Origin: an uncultured Clostridia bacterium
GTDB lineage: Bacteria > Bacillota > Clostridia > Oscillospirales > Acutalibacteraceae
Assembly: GCA_937898195.1 (NCBI GenBank)
Contig: CALEJD010000032.1
Location: 1-24,920 of the forward strand
Length of the DNA: 24,920 bases
Direction: 5' to 3'
The notes beneath the pieces were generated by a model. It was not told the DNA's origin. It saw nothing but the letters and a program-made list of their open reading frames with translations, and made no database searches. The position numbers were made by a program, and so were the translations under genes. Position 1 is the stretch's first letter, and each line of letters opens with the position of its first letter. Below, piece after piece: positions 1-8,267 of this stretch.

Positions 1-18
1 TGGGAGGGCGAAGCATGA
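1..18 (+). CDS. Possible last codons of SbcD
   Basis: The first 18 bases read W-E-G-E-A-stop, and the stop overlaps the ATG of the SbcC fragment as ATGA. In many bacteria sbcD lies directly upstream of sbcC with such an overlap, so this is probably the SbcD C-terminus. Five residues are too few to prove it by sequence; the call rests on gene order. Confidence 0.3.
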   Translation, partial: WEGEA

Positions 19-605
19 GACCTCTGAAGCTTACTTTTTCCGCCTTCGGCCCCTACGCCGGGCTCCAGGAGCTTTCTCTGGAGGATCTGGGCAGAAGCGG
101 CTTATACCTGATCACCGGCGACACCGGCGCCGGCAAGACCACCATTTTTGACGCCATCACCTTTGCCCTCTACGGAGAAGCCTCCGGGGGTAGTGACCGC
201 AGAGAGTCTCGTTCTCTCGTTTCACAGCACGCCCCATTCGGCGCAGAACCCTTTGTAGAGTACGAATTTAGTCACAAAAACCGCACATACCGCATCCGAA
301 GAACTTTGGAATACGAGCGTCCCAAACAAAGAGGCAGCGGGACCAAAAAAGAATCTGCCAACGCCCAGTTTTTCTGTGAAGAAACAAAGGAGTCCATTGA
401 CGGGTTAAAAGCTGTGAATGAACGAGTCCTGGAACTGCTGGGCTTGTCTTTCCCTCAGTTCACCCAAACCGCAATGATCGCACAAGGTGACTTTTTGAAA
501 ATCCTTCACGCTGACAGTATGGAACAGGCTGTACAGCTTATGTATGAAAACACATCAGCAGGTGGCAGCCCCTGGCTACTCAATGTGCTATGTGTGGATG
601 ATTAG
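15..605 (+). CDS. sbcC: N-terminal fragment of exonuclease subunit SbcC, truncated by a junction
   Basis: SbcC is the SMC/Rad50-like ATPase of the SbcCD nuclease, which cleaves DNA hairpins and ends. The start M-R-P-L-K-L-T-F-S-A-F-G-P-Y, a Walker A motif G-D-T-G-A-G-K-T (residues 35-42) and the Q-loop region Q-T-A-M-I-A-Q-G-D-F-L-K (151-162) are typical. Full SbcC is about 1000 residues. Here the similarity stops near residue 168 (about base 518), where family members continue into the coiled coil, and the remaining codons to the stop at 605 do not look like SbcC. Base composition up to ~520 is clearly more GC-rich than the rest of the window, especially in the first 200 bases. The segment is therefore either foreign DNA joined by recombination or a chimeric assembly end. 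The SbcC identity is firm; an intact function is excluded. Confidence 0.8.
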   Translation: MRPLKLTFSAFGPYAGLQELSLEDLGRSGLYLITGDTGAGKTTIFDAITFALYGEASGGSDRRESRSLVSQHAPFGAEPFVEYEFSHKNRTYRIRRTLEYERPKQRGSGTKKESANAQFFCEETKESIDGLKAVNERVLELLGLSFPQFTQTAMIAQGDFLKILHADSMEQAVQLMYENTSAGGSPWLLNVLCVDD

Positions 606-678
606 ACATTTAGAAAACGACCCTTGGATTAAAACAAGAATAGACGACCCAGACCACAAATGGCTCTTGGATTTATAA
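520..678 (+). pseudogene. iolB: 3' end of iolB (5-deoxy-glucuronate isomerase), 5' part missing
   Basis: In the frame ending at TAA 676-678 the codons give H-Q-Q-V-A-A-P-G-Y-S-M, then Y-V-W-M-I-R-H-L, then D-P-D-H-K-W-L-L-D-L-stop. This matches the C-terminal pattern of IolB, which isomerises 5-deoxy-D-glucuronate in inositol catabolism (for example G-Y-x-x-Y-Y and D-P-A-H-E-W-I in the Bacillus protein, recalled from memory). It sits 27 bases before iolD, as expected for an iol operon. The upstream part is lost at the SbcC junction near 518. Codons just before base 550 look more natural in another frame, so a small deletion in the CACA run at 551-554 is possible. The exact left boundary is uncertain. 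Confidence 0.6.
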
Positions 679-705
679 ACAAACCTTTTAATAGGAGATG
701 ATATT

Positions 706-2625
706 ATGGCAAAAATGACAATGGCTCAAGCACTTGTTAAGTTCCTTGACAATCAGTATGTGTCTTTTGATGGCGTTGAAACAAAATTCGTTGACGGTAT
801 TTTTACAGTATTCGGTCACGGTATTGTTCTCGGTCTTGGTGAAGCACTTGATTCTGATAAAGGCGGACTTAAAGTTTATCAGGGCAAAAATGAGCAAGGT
901 ATGGCTCATGTTGCAACGGCCTTTGCAAAGATGAACAACAGACGAAAAATTATCGCTTGTGCATCTTCAATCGGCCCTGGTGCTGCTAATATGATTACTG
1001 CAGCAGCTACTGCAACAGTTAACAATGTGCCACTTCTTTTATTCCCTGCTGACACATTCTCAACTCGTCAGCCTGACCCTGTTCTTCAACAGTTTGAGCA
1101 GGAAAATTCACTTGCTACAACAACAAATGACGCTTATAAAGCAGTTACAAGATATTGGGACAGAATCAGCCGTCCTGAACAGTTAATGTCAGCAATGATA
1201 AATGCAATGAGAGCATTGACAGATACAGCAAATGCAGGTGCAGTTGCAATTTGTCTTTGTCAGGATGTTGAAGGCGAAAGTTATGATTACCCAGATTCAT
1301 TCTTTGCAAAAAGAGTACATAAAATTGTTCGTATGCCAGTAGCTTGTGAAGAATTAGAAGATGTTGTAGCTGTTGTTAAGAATGCTAAAAAACCACTTGT
1401 AATCTGTGGCGGCGGTGTGCGTTATTCAGAAGCAGGTGAAGCACTTGAAAAGTTCTGCGCAGAATTCAACATTCCTTTTGCAGAAACACAGAGTGGTAAA
1501 ACTGCTTGTCTTTCATCTGACAAATATAACCTTGGTGGCCTTGGTGTCACAGGTAATTCAGCAGGTAATGTAATGGCAAAGGATGCAGACGTTGTTATCG
1601 GTATCGGTACTCGTTTCTCTGACTTTACAACTGCTTCAAAGTCACTTTTCAAAGACGATGTTAAGATGGTCACAATCAACACATCTCGTTTTGATGCATA
1701 TAAGCTTGATGCAGTTAAGATGGTAGCAGACGCTAAGCTTGGTATTCTTGCTCTCGGCGATGAACTCCGTAAAGCAAACTATAAATCAGCATATACAACT
1801 GAAATTGCAGACGCAAAAGCAGATTGGGACAAGGAAATGGAAATCCTTGCAAATTACAACTATGACGAGAATTTCAAACCACTCATTGCTGCTCGTGATG
1901 AAAAGACAATCCCTGAATTTGTAGAGAAAATTGGCGGTGTGATTACACAGACAGCGGCCCTTGCATTGATTAGCAAACTTATTCCTGCAAATGCTCTTTG
2001 TACAGGTGCAGCAGGCTCACTTCCAGGTTGTTTACAGAGAATGTGGACATCAGACGAGCGCTATTCATACAATATGGAATATGGTTATTCTTGTATGGGT
2101 TATGAAATCGCAGGCGCACTCGGTAGCAAAATGGCTCACCCTGAATGTGAATCTTATGCAATGTGCGGTGACGGTAGCTACTTAATGCTTCACTCTGAAC
2201 TTGTAACTTCAATTCAAGAAAACAAGAAGATTAATGTTCTTCTTTTCGATAATAGCGGATTTGGTTGTATCAACAACCTTCAAATGTCAAATGGTATCGG
2301 AAACCTTGCAACAGAATTTCGTTATCGTGATGACAATGGCGACCTTTTAGGTGACCTTATTCCTATTGACTTTGCTATGGCCGCTGCAGCTTATGGTTGC
2401 AAGACATATACAGCAAAAACAATGGAAGAACTTGAATTTGCTCTTATTGATTCACAAAAACAGACAGTTTCAACACTTATTGACATTAAAGTGCTTCCAA
2501 AGTCAATGACTGATGGTTATGGTGCTTGGTGGCATACAGGTGTTCCATCTGTTTCAAACAATGAAAAAGTAAATAAAGCCTTCGCAGAGAAGGAAGAAAA
2601 TAAAAACAAAGCAAGGAGATATTAA
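706..2625 (+). CDS. iolD: 3D-(3,5/4)-trihydroxycyclohexane-1,2-dione hydrolase IolD
   Basis: This thiamine-diphosphate enzyme hydrolyses the ring of 3D-trihydroxycyclohexane-1,2-dione to 5-deoxy-glucuronate, the third step of myo-inositol degradation. The 639-residue protein has the usual length and three-part acetolactate-synthase-like fold: PYR domain with N-E-Q-G-M-A-H (catalytic Glu63), a central domain (about 200-360) and a PP domain with G-D-G-S-Y at 488-492 followed by D-N-S-G-F-G-C-I-N-N, the cofactor/Mg-binding motif of IolD. An AGGAGAT ribosome site lies seven bases before the ATG. It is followed after one base by iolE, so the two are surely cotranscribed. Identification is firm. 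Confidence 0.95.
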   Translation: MAKMTMAQALVKFLDNQYVSFDGVETKFVDGIFTVFGHGIVLGLGEALDSDKGGLKVYQGKNEQGMAHVATAFAKMNNRRKIIACASSIGPGAANMITAAATATVNNVPLLLFPADTFSTRQPDPVLQQFEQENSLATTTNDAYKAVTRYWDRISRPEQLMSAMINAMRALTDTANAGAVAICLCQDVEGESYDYPDSFFAKRVHKIVRMPVACEELEDVVAVVKNAKKPLVICGGGVRYSEAGEALEKFCAEFNIPFAETQSGKTACLSSDKYNLGGLGVTGNSAGNVMAKDADVVIGIGTRFSDFTTASKSLFKDDVKMVTINTSRFDAYKLDAVKMVADAKLGILALGDELRKANYKSAYTTEIADAKADWDKEMEILANYNYDENFKPLIAARDEKTIPEFVEKIGGVITQTAALALISKLIPANALCTGAAGSLPGCLQRMWTSDERYSYNMEYGYSCMGYEIAGALGSKMAHPECESYAMCGDGSYLMLHSELVTSIQENKKINVLLFDNSGFGCINNLQMSNGIGNLATEFRYRDDNGDLLGDLIPIDFAMAAAAYGCKTYTAKTMEELEFALIDSQKQTVSTLIDIKVLPKSMTDGYGAWWHTGVPSVSNNEKVNKAFAEKEENKNKARRY

Positions 2626-2626
2626 T

Positions 2627-3520
2627 ATGCTTGATAAGTCAAAAGTAAAACTCGGTATTGCACCTATCGCTTGGACAAATGACGATATGCCAGACCTTGG
2701 TGCAGAAAATACATTCGAACAGTGTATTTCTGAAATGGCACTTGCAGGTTTCACAGGTTGTGAAGTTGGTAACAAGTACCCAAGAGATACAAAAGTACTT
2801 AAAAAGGCACTTGAACTTCGCGGAATGCAGATTTGCAATGCTTGGTTCTCAAGTTTCCTTATTACAAAGCCTTACGAAGAAGTTGAAAAGGACTTTATCG
2901 AGCACATCACTTTCCTTAAAGAAATGGGTGCAAAAGTTGTTGGTATTTCTGAACAGGGACATTCAATTCAGGGTACAGACCTTTCAATATTTGATGACAA
3001 ATATTTTATGAATGACGAAGAGTGGGATATGCTTTGTACAGGTATCAACAAGCTTGGTAAAGTAGCAAAGGATATGGGTATCGCACTTTGCTTCCACCAT
3101 CACATGGGCACAGTTGTTCAGACAGCAGCTGAAATTGACAGAATGATGGAAAACACAGACCCTGAACTTTTCGGTCTTCTTTTTGATACAGGTCACCTTG
3201 CATACTGCGGTGAAGACTACATGGCAGTTCTCAAGAAATACGCAAAGAGAATCCGTCACGTGCACCTTAAAGACATTCGTCCTGATGTTGTAGCAAAGGT
3301 TAAGGCTGAAAAAATGAGTTTCTTACAAGGCGTTCGTGCAGGTGCATTCACAGTTCCTGGTGACGGCGTAATCGATTTCAAACCTGTATTTGATGTTCTT
3401 GAAGAAACAGGCTACGAAGGATATGTTCTTGTTGAGGCAGAGCAGGACCCAGCAATTGCAAATCCATTTGAATATGCAGTAAAAGCTCGTAAGTACATAG
3501 CAGAAGTTAGCGGTTTATAA
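2627..3520 (+). CDS. iolE: Inosose dehydratase IolE
   Basis: IolE dehydrates 2-keto-myo-inositol to 3D-trihydroxycyclohexane-1,2-dione, the substrate of the preceding gene product. The 297-residue protein is a xylose-isomerase-like TIM barrel. It starts with G-I-A-P-I-A-W-T-N-D-D-M-P, typical of IolE, and carries C-F-H-H-H-M-G-T (156-162), F-D-T-G-H (186-190) and H-V-H-L-K-D (211-216), where metal ligands of this fold lie. The ribosome site AAGGAGAT overlaps the end of iolD. Order iolD-iolE-iolA-iolG supports the assignment. Confidence 0.94.
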   Translation: MLDKSKVKLGIAPIAWTNDDMPDLGAENTFEQCISEMALAGFTGCEVGNKYPRDTKVLKKALELRGMQICNAWFSSFLITKPYEEVEKDFIEHITFLKEMGAKVVGISEQGHSIQGTDLSIFDDKYFMNDEEWDMLCTGINKLGKVAKDMGIALCFHHHMGTVVQTAAEIDRMMENTDPELFGLLFDTGHLAYCGEDYMAVLKKYAKRIRHVHLKDIRPDVVAKVKAEKMSFLQGVRAGAFTVPGDGVIDFKPVFDVLEETGYEGYVLVEAEQDPAIANPFEYAVKARKYIAEVSGL

Positions 3521-3557
3521 TAAAATCATAAATAATTCCATTTAAGGAGATATAATA

Positions 3558-5066
3558 ATGGCAGTAGAAAAATTACAATATTTTGTGAACGGTCAGTTCA
3601 AAGACTCAAAAACTGATGTTTGGTATGACCTTCACAATCCAAGCACAGGCGAAGTTGTAGGTCAAGCACCTTGCTGTACAAATGACGAAGTTCTCGAAGC
3701 AATCGAGGCAGCAAAGAAAGCATATCCGGGTTGGAGAGCAACTCCTGCTATCAAGAGAGCACAGATTCTTTACAAAATCCGTGAACTTATTATCCGTGAT
3801 ATGGAAGAACTCACAATGTGCGTTGCTTGTGAAAACGGTAAGGTTTGGGGCGAAGCAGAAGGCGACGTTCTCAAGGCAAAAGAAGGCACAGAGCTTGCAA
3901 CTCAAGTTCCATCTCTTATGATGGGCGAAAGCCTTATGGACGCTTCAAGTGGTTATGACACAGTTAAATACCGTGAGCCACTCGGTGTATTTGCTGGTAT
4001 CGTTCCTGTTAACTTCCCTGCAATGATTCCATTTGGTTGGATGGCTCCAACTTGTATTACAACAGGTAATACAATGGTTCTCAAAGCAGCATCTCTCACA
4101 CCAAAAACAGCAATGAAATTTGCTGGGATTTATAAAGAAGCAGGTGTTCCTGACGGTGTTATTAACGTTATCACTTGCTCAAGAAATGAAGTAAATACAA
4201 TTCTTGACCATCCTGATGTTAAGGGTATCACATTTGTAGGCTCAACTCCTGTCGGTCTTAAAGTTTATTCTCGTGCAGCAGCTGCAGGTAAACGTTGTCA
4301 GGCTCTTACTCAAGCTAAAAACCATGCTCTTGTTATGTCAGACTGTGCACTCGAAAGAACTGTTGCAGGTGTCATCAACTCTGCTTATGGTTGTGCAGGT
4401 CAGCGTTGCATGGCTCTTACTTGCTGTGTTGTTGAAGAAGCAATCGCAGACAAGTTTGTTGCTGAACTCGTTAAACAGGCAAAGAATATTAAGGTTGGTC
4501 CATCTTGGGACAAAACTTCAAAACTCGGACCTATTACATATAAAAAGCATTACGAAGAAGTTCTTGCTGACATCCAGAAGGGTGTTGACGAAGGTGCAGA
4601 GCTTGTTCTTGACGGTCGTGATGTTAAGGTTGAGGGTTACGAAAACGGTTACTTTATCGGACCTACAATCTTCGATAAGGTTACAGCTGATATGACAATC
4701 GGTGACGAAGAAGTATTCGGACCAGTTCTTTGCATCAAGAGATGTAAGAACTTTGAAGAAGGTCTTAAGATTATGAACGACAATCCATATGCAAACGGTT
4801 CTGTTATCTATACACAGAGTGGTTATTTTGCACGTCAGTTTGCTCGTTACACAGACGGTGGTCAGGTTGGTATCAATGTTGGTATTCCTGTTCCTGTTGG
4901 TTTCTTCCCATTCTCAGGACACAAGCAGTCATTCTTCGGCGATTTACATTGCTTAGGTAAGGATGCATACCGTTTCTACACAGAATCAAAAGCAGTTACA
5001 CAGCACTGGTTTGATGAAGAAGAAAAGACAAATACAACCGTATCAACTTGGGATGGCACAATATAA
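3558..5066 (+). CDS. iolA: Methylmalonate-semialdehyde dehydrogenase (CoA-acylating) IolA/MmsA
   Basis: The 502-residue aldehyde dehydrogenase family protein converts malonate semialdehyde, the last inositol-specific intermediate, to acetyl-CoA and CO2 with NAD and CoA. It has the NAD-binding G-S-T-P-V-G turn (228-233) and catalytic Cys284 in G-Q-R-C-M-A. At the place where hydrolytic aldehyde dehydrogenases carry the general-base Glu it has A-K-N-H (253-256). That substitution is characteristic of the CoA-dependent methylmalonate-semialdehyde branch. An AAGGAGAT site precedes the ATG. The stop codon lies inside the left arm of a palindromic element that separates it from iolG. An mmsA role in valine degradation is possible in principle, but the operon points to inositol. 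Confidence 0.93.
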   Translation: MAVEKLQYFVNGQFKDSKTDVWYDLHNPSTGEVVGQAPCCTNDEVLEAIEAAKKAYPGWRATPAIKRAQILYKIRELIIRDMEELTMCVACENGKVWGEAEGDVLKAKEGTELATQVPSLMMGESLMDASSGYDTVKYREPLGVFAGIVPVNFPAMIPFGWMAPTCITTGNTMVLKAASLTPKTAMKFAGIYKEAGVPDGVINVITCSRNEVNTILDHPDVKGITFVGSTPVGLKVYSRAAAAGKRCQALTQAKNHALVMSDCALERTVAGVINSAYGCAGQRCMALTCCVVEEAIADKFVAELVKQAKNIKVGPSWDKTSKLGPITYKKHYEEVLADIQKGVDEGAELVLDGRDVKVEGYENGYFIGPTIFDKVTADMTIGDEEVFGPVLCIKRCKNFEEGLKIMNDNPYANGSVIYTQSGYFARQFARYTDGGQVGINVGIPVPVGFFPFSGHKQSFFGDLHCLGKDAYRFYTESKAVTQHWFDEEEKTNTTVSTWDGTI

Positions 5067-5168
5067 TTTGTGCTAATTTTCCGTGATGTTGCGTTACACT
5101 CGCTCGGAGTATCTTTATACGCCGTCGCTCGTGTGCCTTACCTAACGAAAAATTACCTACAAATTATT
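5062..5168. repeat. Imperfect palindromic element (MITE/REP-like) between iolA and iolG
   Basis: Left arm ATAATTTGTGC-TAATTTTCCGT (from 5063) is matched by the reverse complement of the right end, ATAATTTGTAGGTAATTTTTCGT. The inner part remains partly self-complementary around a tip near ATCTTTATA, and contains a more GC-rich core than its surroundings. There is no reading frame. It could be a nonautonomous insertion, or an RNA processing or attenuation hairpin inside the iol transcript. Confidence 0.6.
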
Positions 5169-5239
5169 GGTTTTAAATTGTATTACTTTGCAAGAAAAAC
5201 TCTACAAATTAACACATAAAATATAAGGAGAAAATTATT

Positions 5240-6247
5240 ATGCTTAAAATAGGTATCATCGGTGCTGGCCGTATTGGTAAAGTGCACCTTGAATCAATTT
5301 CATATCACGTTAAGGGTGCTGAAGTTGTTGCAATCGCAGACCCATTTATGAATGACGAAACTCGTGCTTTCTGCGAAGGTTTCGGTGTTGAAAAAATCTA
5401 CACAGATTACACAAAGATTATTGAAGATAAGGACATTGATGCAGTTCTTGTTTGTTCATCAACTGACACTCATGCTCCAATTTCTATTGAAGCAATCAAC
5501 GCAGGCAAACACGTATTCTGTGAAAAACCACTTGCAAATACAGTTGATAAGATTCTTGAAATTGCAGATGCTCTTAAAGCACACCCAGAAGTTAAGTTCC
5601 AAGTTGGTTTCAACCGTCGTTTTGACCACAACTTTGCAGCAGTTAGAAAAGCTTATGACGAAGGCAAAATCGGTGAAGCACAGATTCTTAAAATCACATC
5701 TCGTGACCCACAGGCACCACCTGTTGGCTACTGTGCAGCAAGCATTTTCCTTGATATGACAATTCACGATTTCGATATGGCTTGCTTCCTTACAAATAGT
5801 GATGTTGAAGAACTTTATGTTTATGCAGATGCTCTTATTAACCCAGGCATCCGTGAATACGGTGATTTCGACACAGCAATTATTTCAATGAAAATGGCTA
5901 ACGGTGCTCTTGCAGTTATTGATAACTCTCGTCAGGCAATGTATGGTTACGACCAGAGAGCAGAGCTTTTCGGCTCAAAGGGTATGGTTGCAACTGCTAA
6001 TGATACACTTTCAACTGCTGTTGTTTCAGATGCAAATGGTGTAACAGGCGAAAAACCACTCTATTTCTTCCTTGAAAGATATATGGGTTCATTCTCAGAA
6101 GAAGTAAGACAGTTCGTTGACTGCTGTGTAAATGACAAAGAAACTCCTGTTGGTATCCACGCAGGTCTTCAGTCAGTTAAGATTGCTCTTGCTGCTGAAA
6201 AATCGGCAAACGAAGGCAGACCTGTTAAACTCACAGAAATTAACTAA
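5240..6247 (+). CDS. iolG: myo-Inositol 2-dehydrogenase IolG
   Basis: This NAD-dependent Gfo/Idh/MocA family enzyme oxidises myo-inositol to 2-keto-myo-inositol, the first step of the pathway. The 335-residue protein has an N-terminal Rossmann motif G-I-I-G-A-G-R-I-G (5-13), the family E-K-P motif at 95-97 with the catalytic Lys, and L-D-M-T-I-H-D-F-D (171-179) with Asp172 and His176 placed as in the inositol dehydrogenase active site. AAGGAG precedes the ATG. Although first in the pathway it is last in this gene order and is followed by a strong terminator, so it marks the end of the operon. Confidence 0.93.
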   Translation: MLKIGIIGAGRIGKVHLESISYHVKGAEVVAIADPFMNDETRAFCEGFGVEKIYTDYTKIIEDKDIDAVLVCSSTDTHAPISIEAINAGKHVFCEKPLANTVDKILEIADALKAHPEVKFQVGFNRRFDHNFAAVRKAYDEGKIGEAQILKITSRDPQAPPVGYCAASIFLDMTIHDFDMACFLTNSDVEELYVYADALINPGIREYGDFDTAIISMKMANGALAVIDNSRQAMYGYDQRAELFGSKGMVATANDTLSTAVVSDANGVTGEKPLYFFLERYMGSFSEEVRQFVDCCVNDKETPVGIHAGLQSVKIALAAEKSANEGRPVKLTEIN

Positions 6248-6253
6248 TAAAAC

Positions 6254-6285
6254 AATATGGGCGAGATTATCTCGCCCATATTTTT
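6254..6285 (+). terminator. Rho-independent terminator of the iol operon
   Basis: A near-perfect stem ATATGGGCGAGA / TCTCGCCCATAT with a TTA loop is followed by TTTTT, directly downstream of the iolG stop. Confidence 0.9.
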
Positions 6286-6300
6286 AAGGAATGATTAAAA

Positions 6301-6771
6301 ATGTCTATTGAAAAAGGCAGAGAATATTTCCGTCAATTTGGAATGGAAGACAGGGTACAGGAATTCTCTGTTTCAAGTGCAACAGTCGAACTCGCAGCAC
6401 AGGCACTTGGCGTTGAGGGGGCAAGAATTGCAAAAACTCTCTCATTTATGGTGGGCGAACAGCCAATTCTTATCCTTATGGCAGGGGACGTTAAGGTTGA
6501 TAACTCAAAATATAAAGGCTTTTTCCACGCAAAAGCGAAAATGATGTCACCTGAACAATTGGAAGAATATGTAGGCCATCAGATTGGCGGAGTTTGTCCG
6601 TTTGGTATTAAAGATGGGGTAGATGTTTATCTCGACGAGTCTTTAAAACGATTTGAAACTGTTTTCCCAGCAGTTGGTGGCTCAAATAGTGCCATTGAAC
6701 TCACAATTCCGGAATTAGAGAAATATTCAAACTATAAAGAATGGGTTGAAATATCAAAACCAATTGAATAA
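6301..6771 (+). CDS. YbaK/ProX-type aminoacyl-tRNA deacylase domain protein
   Basis: The 156-residue single-domain protein matches the YbaK/prolyl-tRNA-synthetase-associated fold, whose members hydrolyse misacylated tRNAs such as Cys-tRNA(Pro) or Ala-tRNA(Pro) in the cytoplasm. Supporting signs are the A-K-T-L-S-F strand (43-48), the V-D-N-S-K-Y-K stretch with the conserved Lys, the loop G-G-V-C-P-F-G, and the C-terminal A-V-G-G-S-N-S-A-I-E-L turn. The start has AAGGA about nine bases upstream, placed just after the iol terminator, so it is either read through or has a promoter not recognised here. Which aminoacyl-tRNA it edits cannot be told from sequence alone. Confidence 0.85.
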   Translation: MSIEKGREYFRQFGMEDRVQEFSVSSATVELAAQALGVEGARIAKTLSFMVGEQPILILMAGDVKVDNSKYKGFFHAKAKMMSPEQLEEYVGHQIGGVCPFGIKDGVDVYLDESLKRFETVFPAVGGSNSAIELTIPELEKYSNYKEWVEISKPIE

Positions 6772-6804
6772 AAATGCAAAGTGCATAACGCAAAGCGCAA
6801 AATT

Positions 6805-6840
6805 AAAGGGCGACTCAAACAAGTTGTCCTTTCTTTTGTG
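6805..6840 (+). terminator. Probable terminator after the tRNA deacylase gene
   Basis: AAAGGGCGACT (6805-6815) pairs with AGTTGTCCTTT (6822-6832) using G-U pairs, then CTTTTGTG. It lies in the 182-base gap before the ATP-grasp gene. Confidence 0.6.
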
Positions 6841-6904
6841 TATCTTTAATAAGTATTTAAACAATTATTTTTCACATTCTACAATAGAAAAAATCACAAA
6901 AAAA

Positions 6905-6930
6905 TATTATAATTATAATGTATAATTCTA
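6905..6930 (+). promoter_or_regulatory. A/T-rich promoter region with three TATAAT boxes
   Basis: TATAAT occurs at 6908-6913, 6914-6919 and 6921-6926. No good -35 box is evident; TAGAAA at 6885-6890 is a weak candidate at 17-bp spacing from the first. The position fits a promoter for the ATP-grasp cluster. Confidence 0.35.
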
Positions 6931-6953
6931 TTTGAATTTCGGGAGTGAAAAAA

Positions 6954-8267
6954 TTGTACGGACTTATAGAGCATACAGACGAAATCAACCGACTTTTAGC
7001 ACGATATGGTGTTAAATTCGGTATTTACAAAAACAATGTGTTCAACGAGCGTCTTTTTCCATTTGATGCAGTACCTCGCATTATTTCAAAGGACGAATTT
7101 GAATATCTTGAACGCGGTCTAAAACAGCGTGTTAAAGCACTTAACATATTCTTAAAGGATATATATACCAAAAAACAGATTATTAAGGATAAAATTATCC
7201 CTGAAGAATTTGTCTATGGTGCAGCAGGATATATGATGGAATGTGAGGGTGCAGTTCCACCAAAGGGTGTTTTTGCTCATATTTCAGGTATTGACCTTGT
7301 TCAAGGTAACGATATGCGTTGGTATGTCCTTGAGGATAATCTCCGTGTGCCATCGGGTGCGTCATACCCTATGATTGCAAGGGAACTTTGCCGTAGAGCT
7401 AGTCCTGACACGTTCCGTGCAAACACAGTTGTTGATAATCGTAATTATGGTGATTTGCTCCGCAATGCTCTCGATTATGTTAATACAGGTGGAATTAACG
7501 TTGTGCTCACTCCTGGTCGTTTCAATTCTGCTTTCTTTGAACATTCATATTTAGCAGAGAAAACAGGCGCAGTTTTTGCAATGCCACAGGATTTGTTTGT
7601 TGAAGGCAATATACTTTATTACAACGAGTATTCGGGCAAACGTCAACGAGTTGGTGCAGTTTATCGCAGAATAAATGACGACTTTATGGACCCTATGACA
7701 TTTCGTGCAGATTCACTCTTAGGTGTTCCGCATATTATGGATGCTTACAGAGCGGGTAATGTGGCACTTGTCAATGCACCTGGTAATAGCGTTGCGGATG
7801 ATAAGGGTATTTATTACTATGTGCCTGCAATGATTAAATATTATTTAGGCGAAGAGCCAATTCTTTCAAATGCACCGACATATTTACCATTCTACGAAGA
7901 AGATATGAAATATGTTCTCCAAAATATTCAAAAGCTTGTTATTAAGGATGTTGCTGAATCAGGTGGCTATGGTGTTGTTTTTGGCAGTGAGTTATCCCTT
8001 GAAAGAGTTTATGAACTTAAAAAGCTTATTCAGAAAGAGCCACGCCGATTTATTGCTCAAGAAGTTATTCAGTTCAATGACCTTAAAGTTGTTGAAAACG
8101 GTGCTTGGACTGAAAGAAAAGCAGATTTGCGTGCGTTTGTATTGACGGGTGAGGAGCCTGTTGTCTGGAAGAGTGGTCTTACACGATTCTCAAAAGATGC
8201 AAATTCATTCGTAGTTAATTCTTCACAGGGAGGAGGCTTTAAAGACACATGGGTGTTATCTCGATAA
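6954..8267 (+). CDS. Circularly permuted ATP-grasp protein (DUF404/DUF407 type)
   Basis: Members of this family are predicted carboxylate-amine ligases that form peptide-like amide bonds with ATP (comparative genomics; no substrate known for this one). Visible family marks are E-R-L-F-P-F-D-A-V-P-R-I-I, R-G-L-K-Q-R-V-K-A-L-N, V-L-E-D-N-L-R-V-P-S-G-A-S-Y and, near the end, V-V-N-S-S-Q-G-G-G-F-K-D-T-W-V-L. A GTG at 6945 would add three residues but sits right against its only ribosome site GGGAG; a TTG at 6954 has that site at an 8-base spacing, so TTG is preferred. A stop at 6933 prevents a longer start. The result is shorter at the N-terminus than many homologues. The end overlaps the next gene by 19 bases, and the cluster order is conserved for this system. 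Confidence 0.88.
   Translation: MYGLIEHTDEINRLLARYGVKFGIYKNNVFNERLFPFDAVPRIISKDEFEYLERGLKQRVKALNIFLKDIYTKKQIIKDKIIPEEFVYGAAGYMMECEGAVPPKGVFAHISGIDLVQGNDMRWYVLEDNLRVPSGASYPMIARELCRRASPDTFRANTVVDNRNYGDLLRNALDYVNTGGINVVLTPGRFNSAFFEHSYLAEKTGAVFAMPQDLFVEGNILYYNEYSGKRQRVGAVYRRINDDFMDPMTFRADSLLGVPHIMDAYRAGNVALVNAPGNSVADDKGIYYYVPAMIKYYLGEEPILSNAPTYLPFYEEDMKYVLQNIQKLVIKDVAESGGYGVVFGSELSLERVYELKKLIQKEPRRFIAQEVIQFNDLKVVENGAWTERKADLRAFVLTGEEPVVWKSGLTRFSKDANSFVVNSSQGGGFKDTWVLSR

Noticed and set aside
3558..5066. Loss of the catalytic Glu in the aldehyde dehydrogenase as a defect
   Set aside because: A-K-N-H at this place is normal for CoA-dependent methylmalonate-semialdehyde dehydrogenases.
6945..6953. 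GTG at 6945 as the start of the ATP-grasp gene
   Set aside because: The ribosome site directly abuts it, leaving no spacing.
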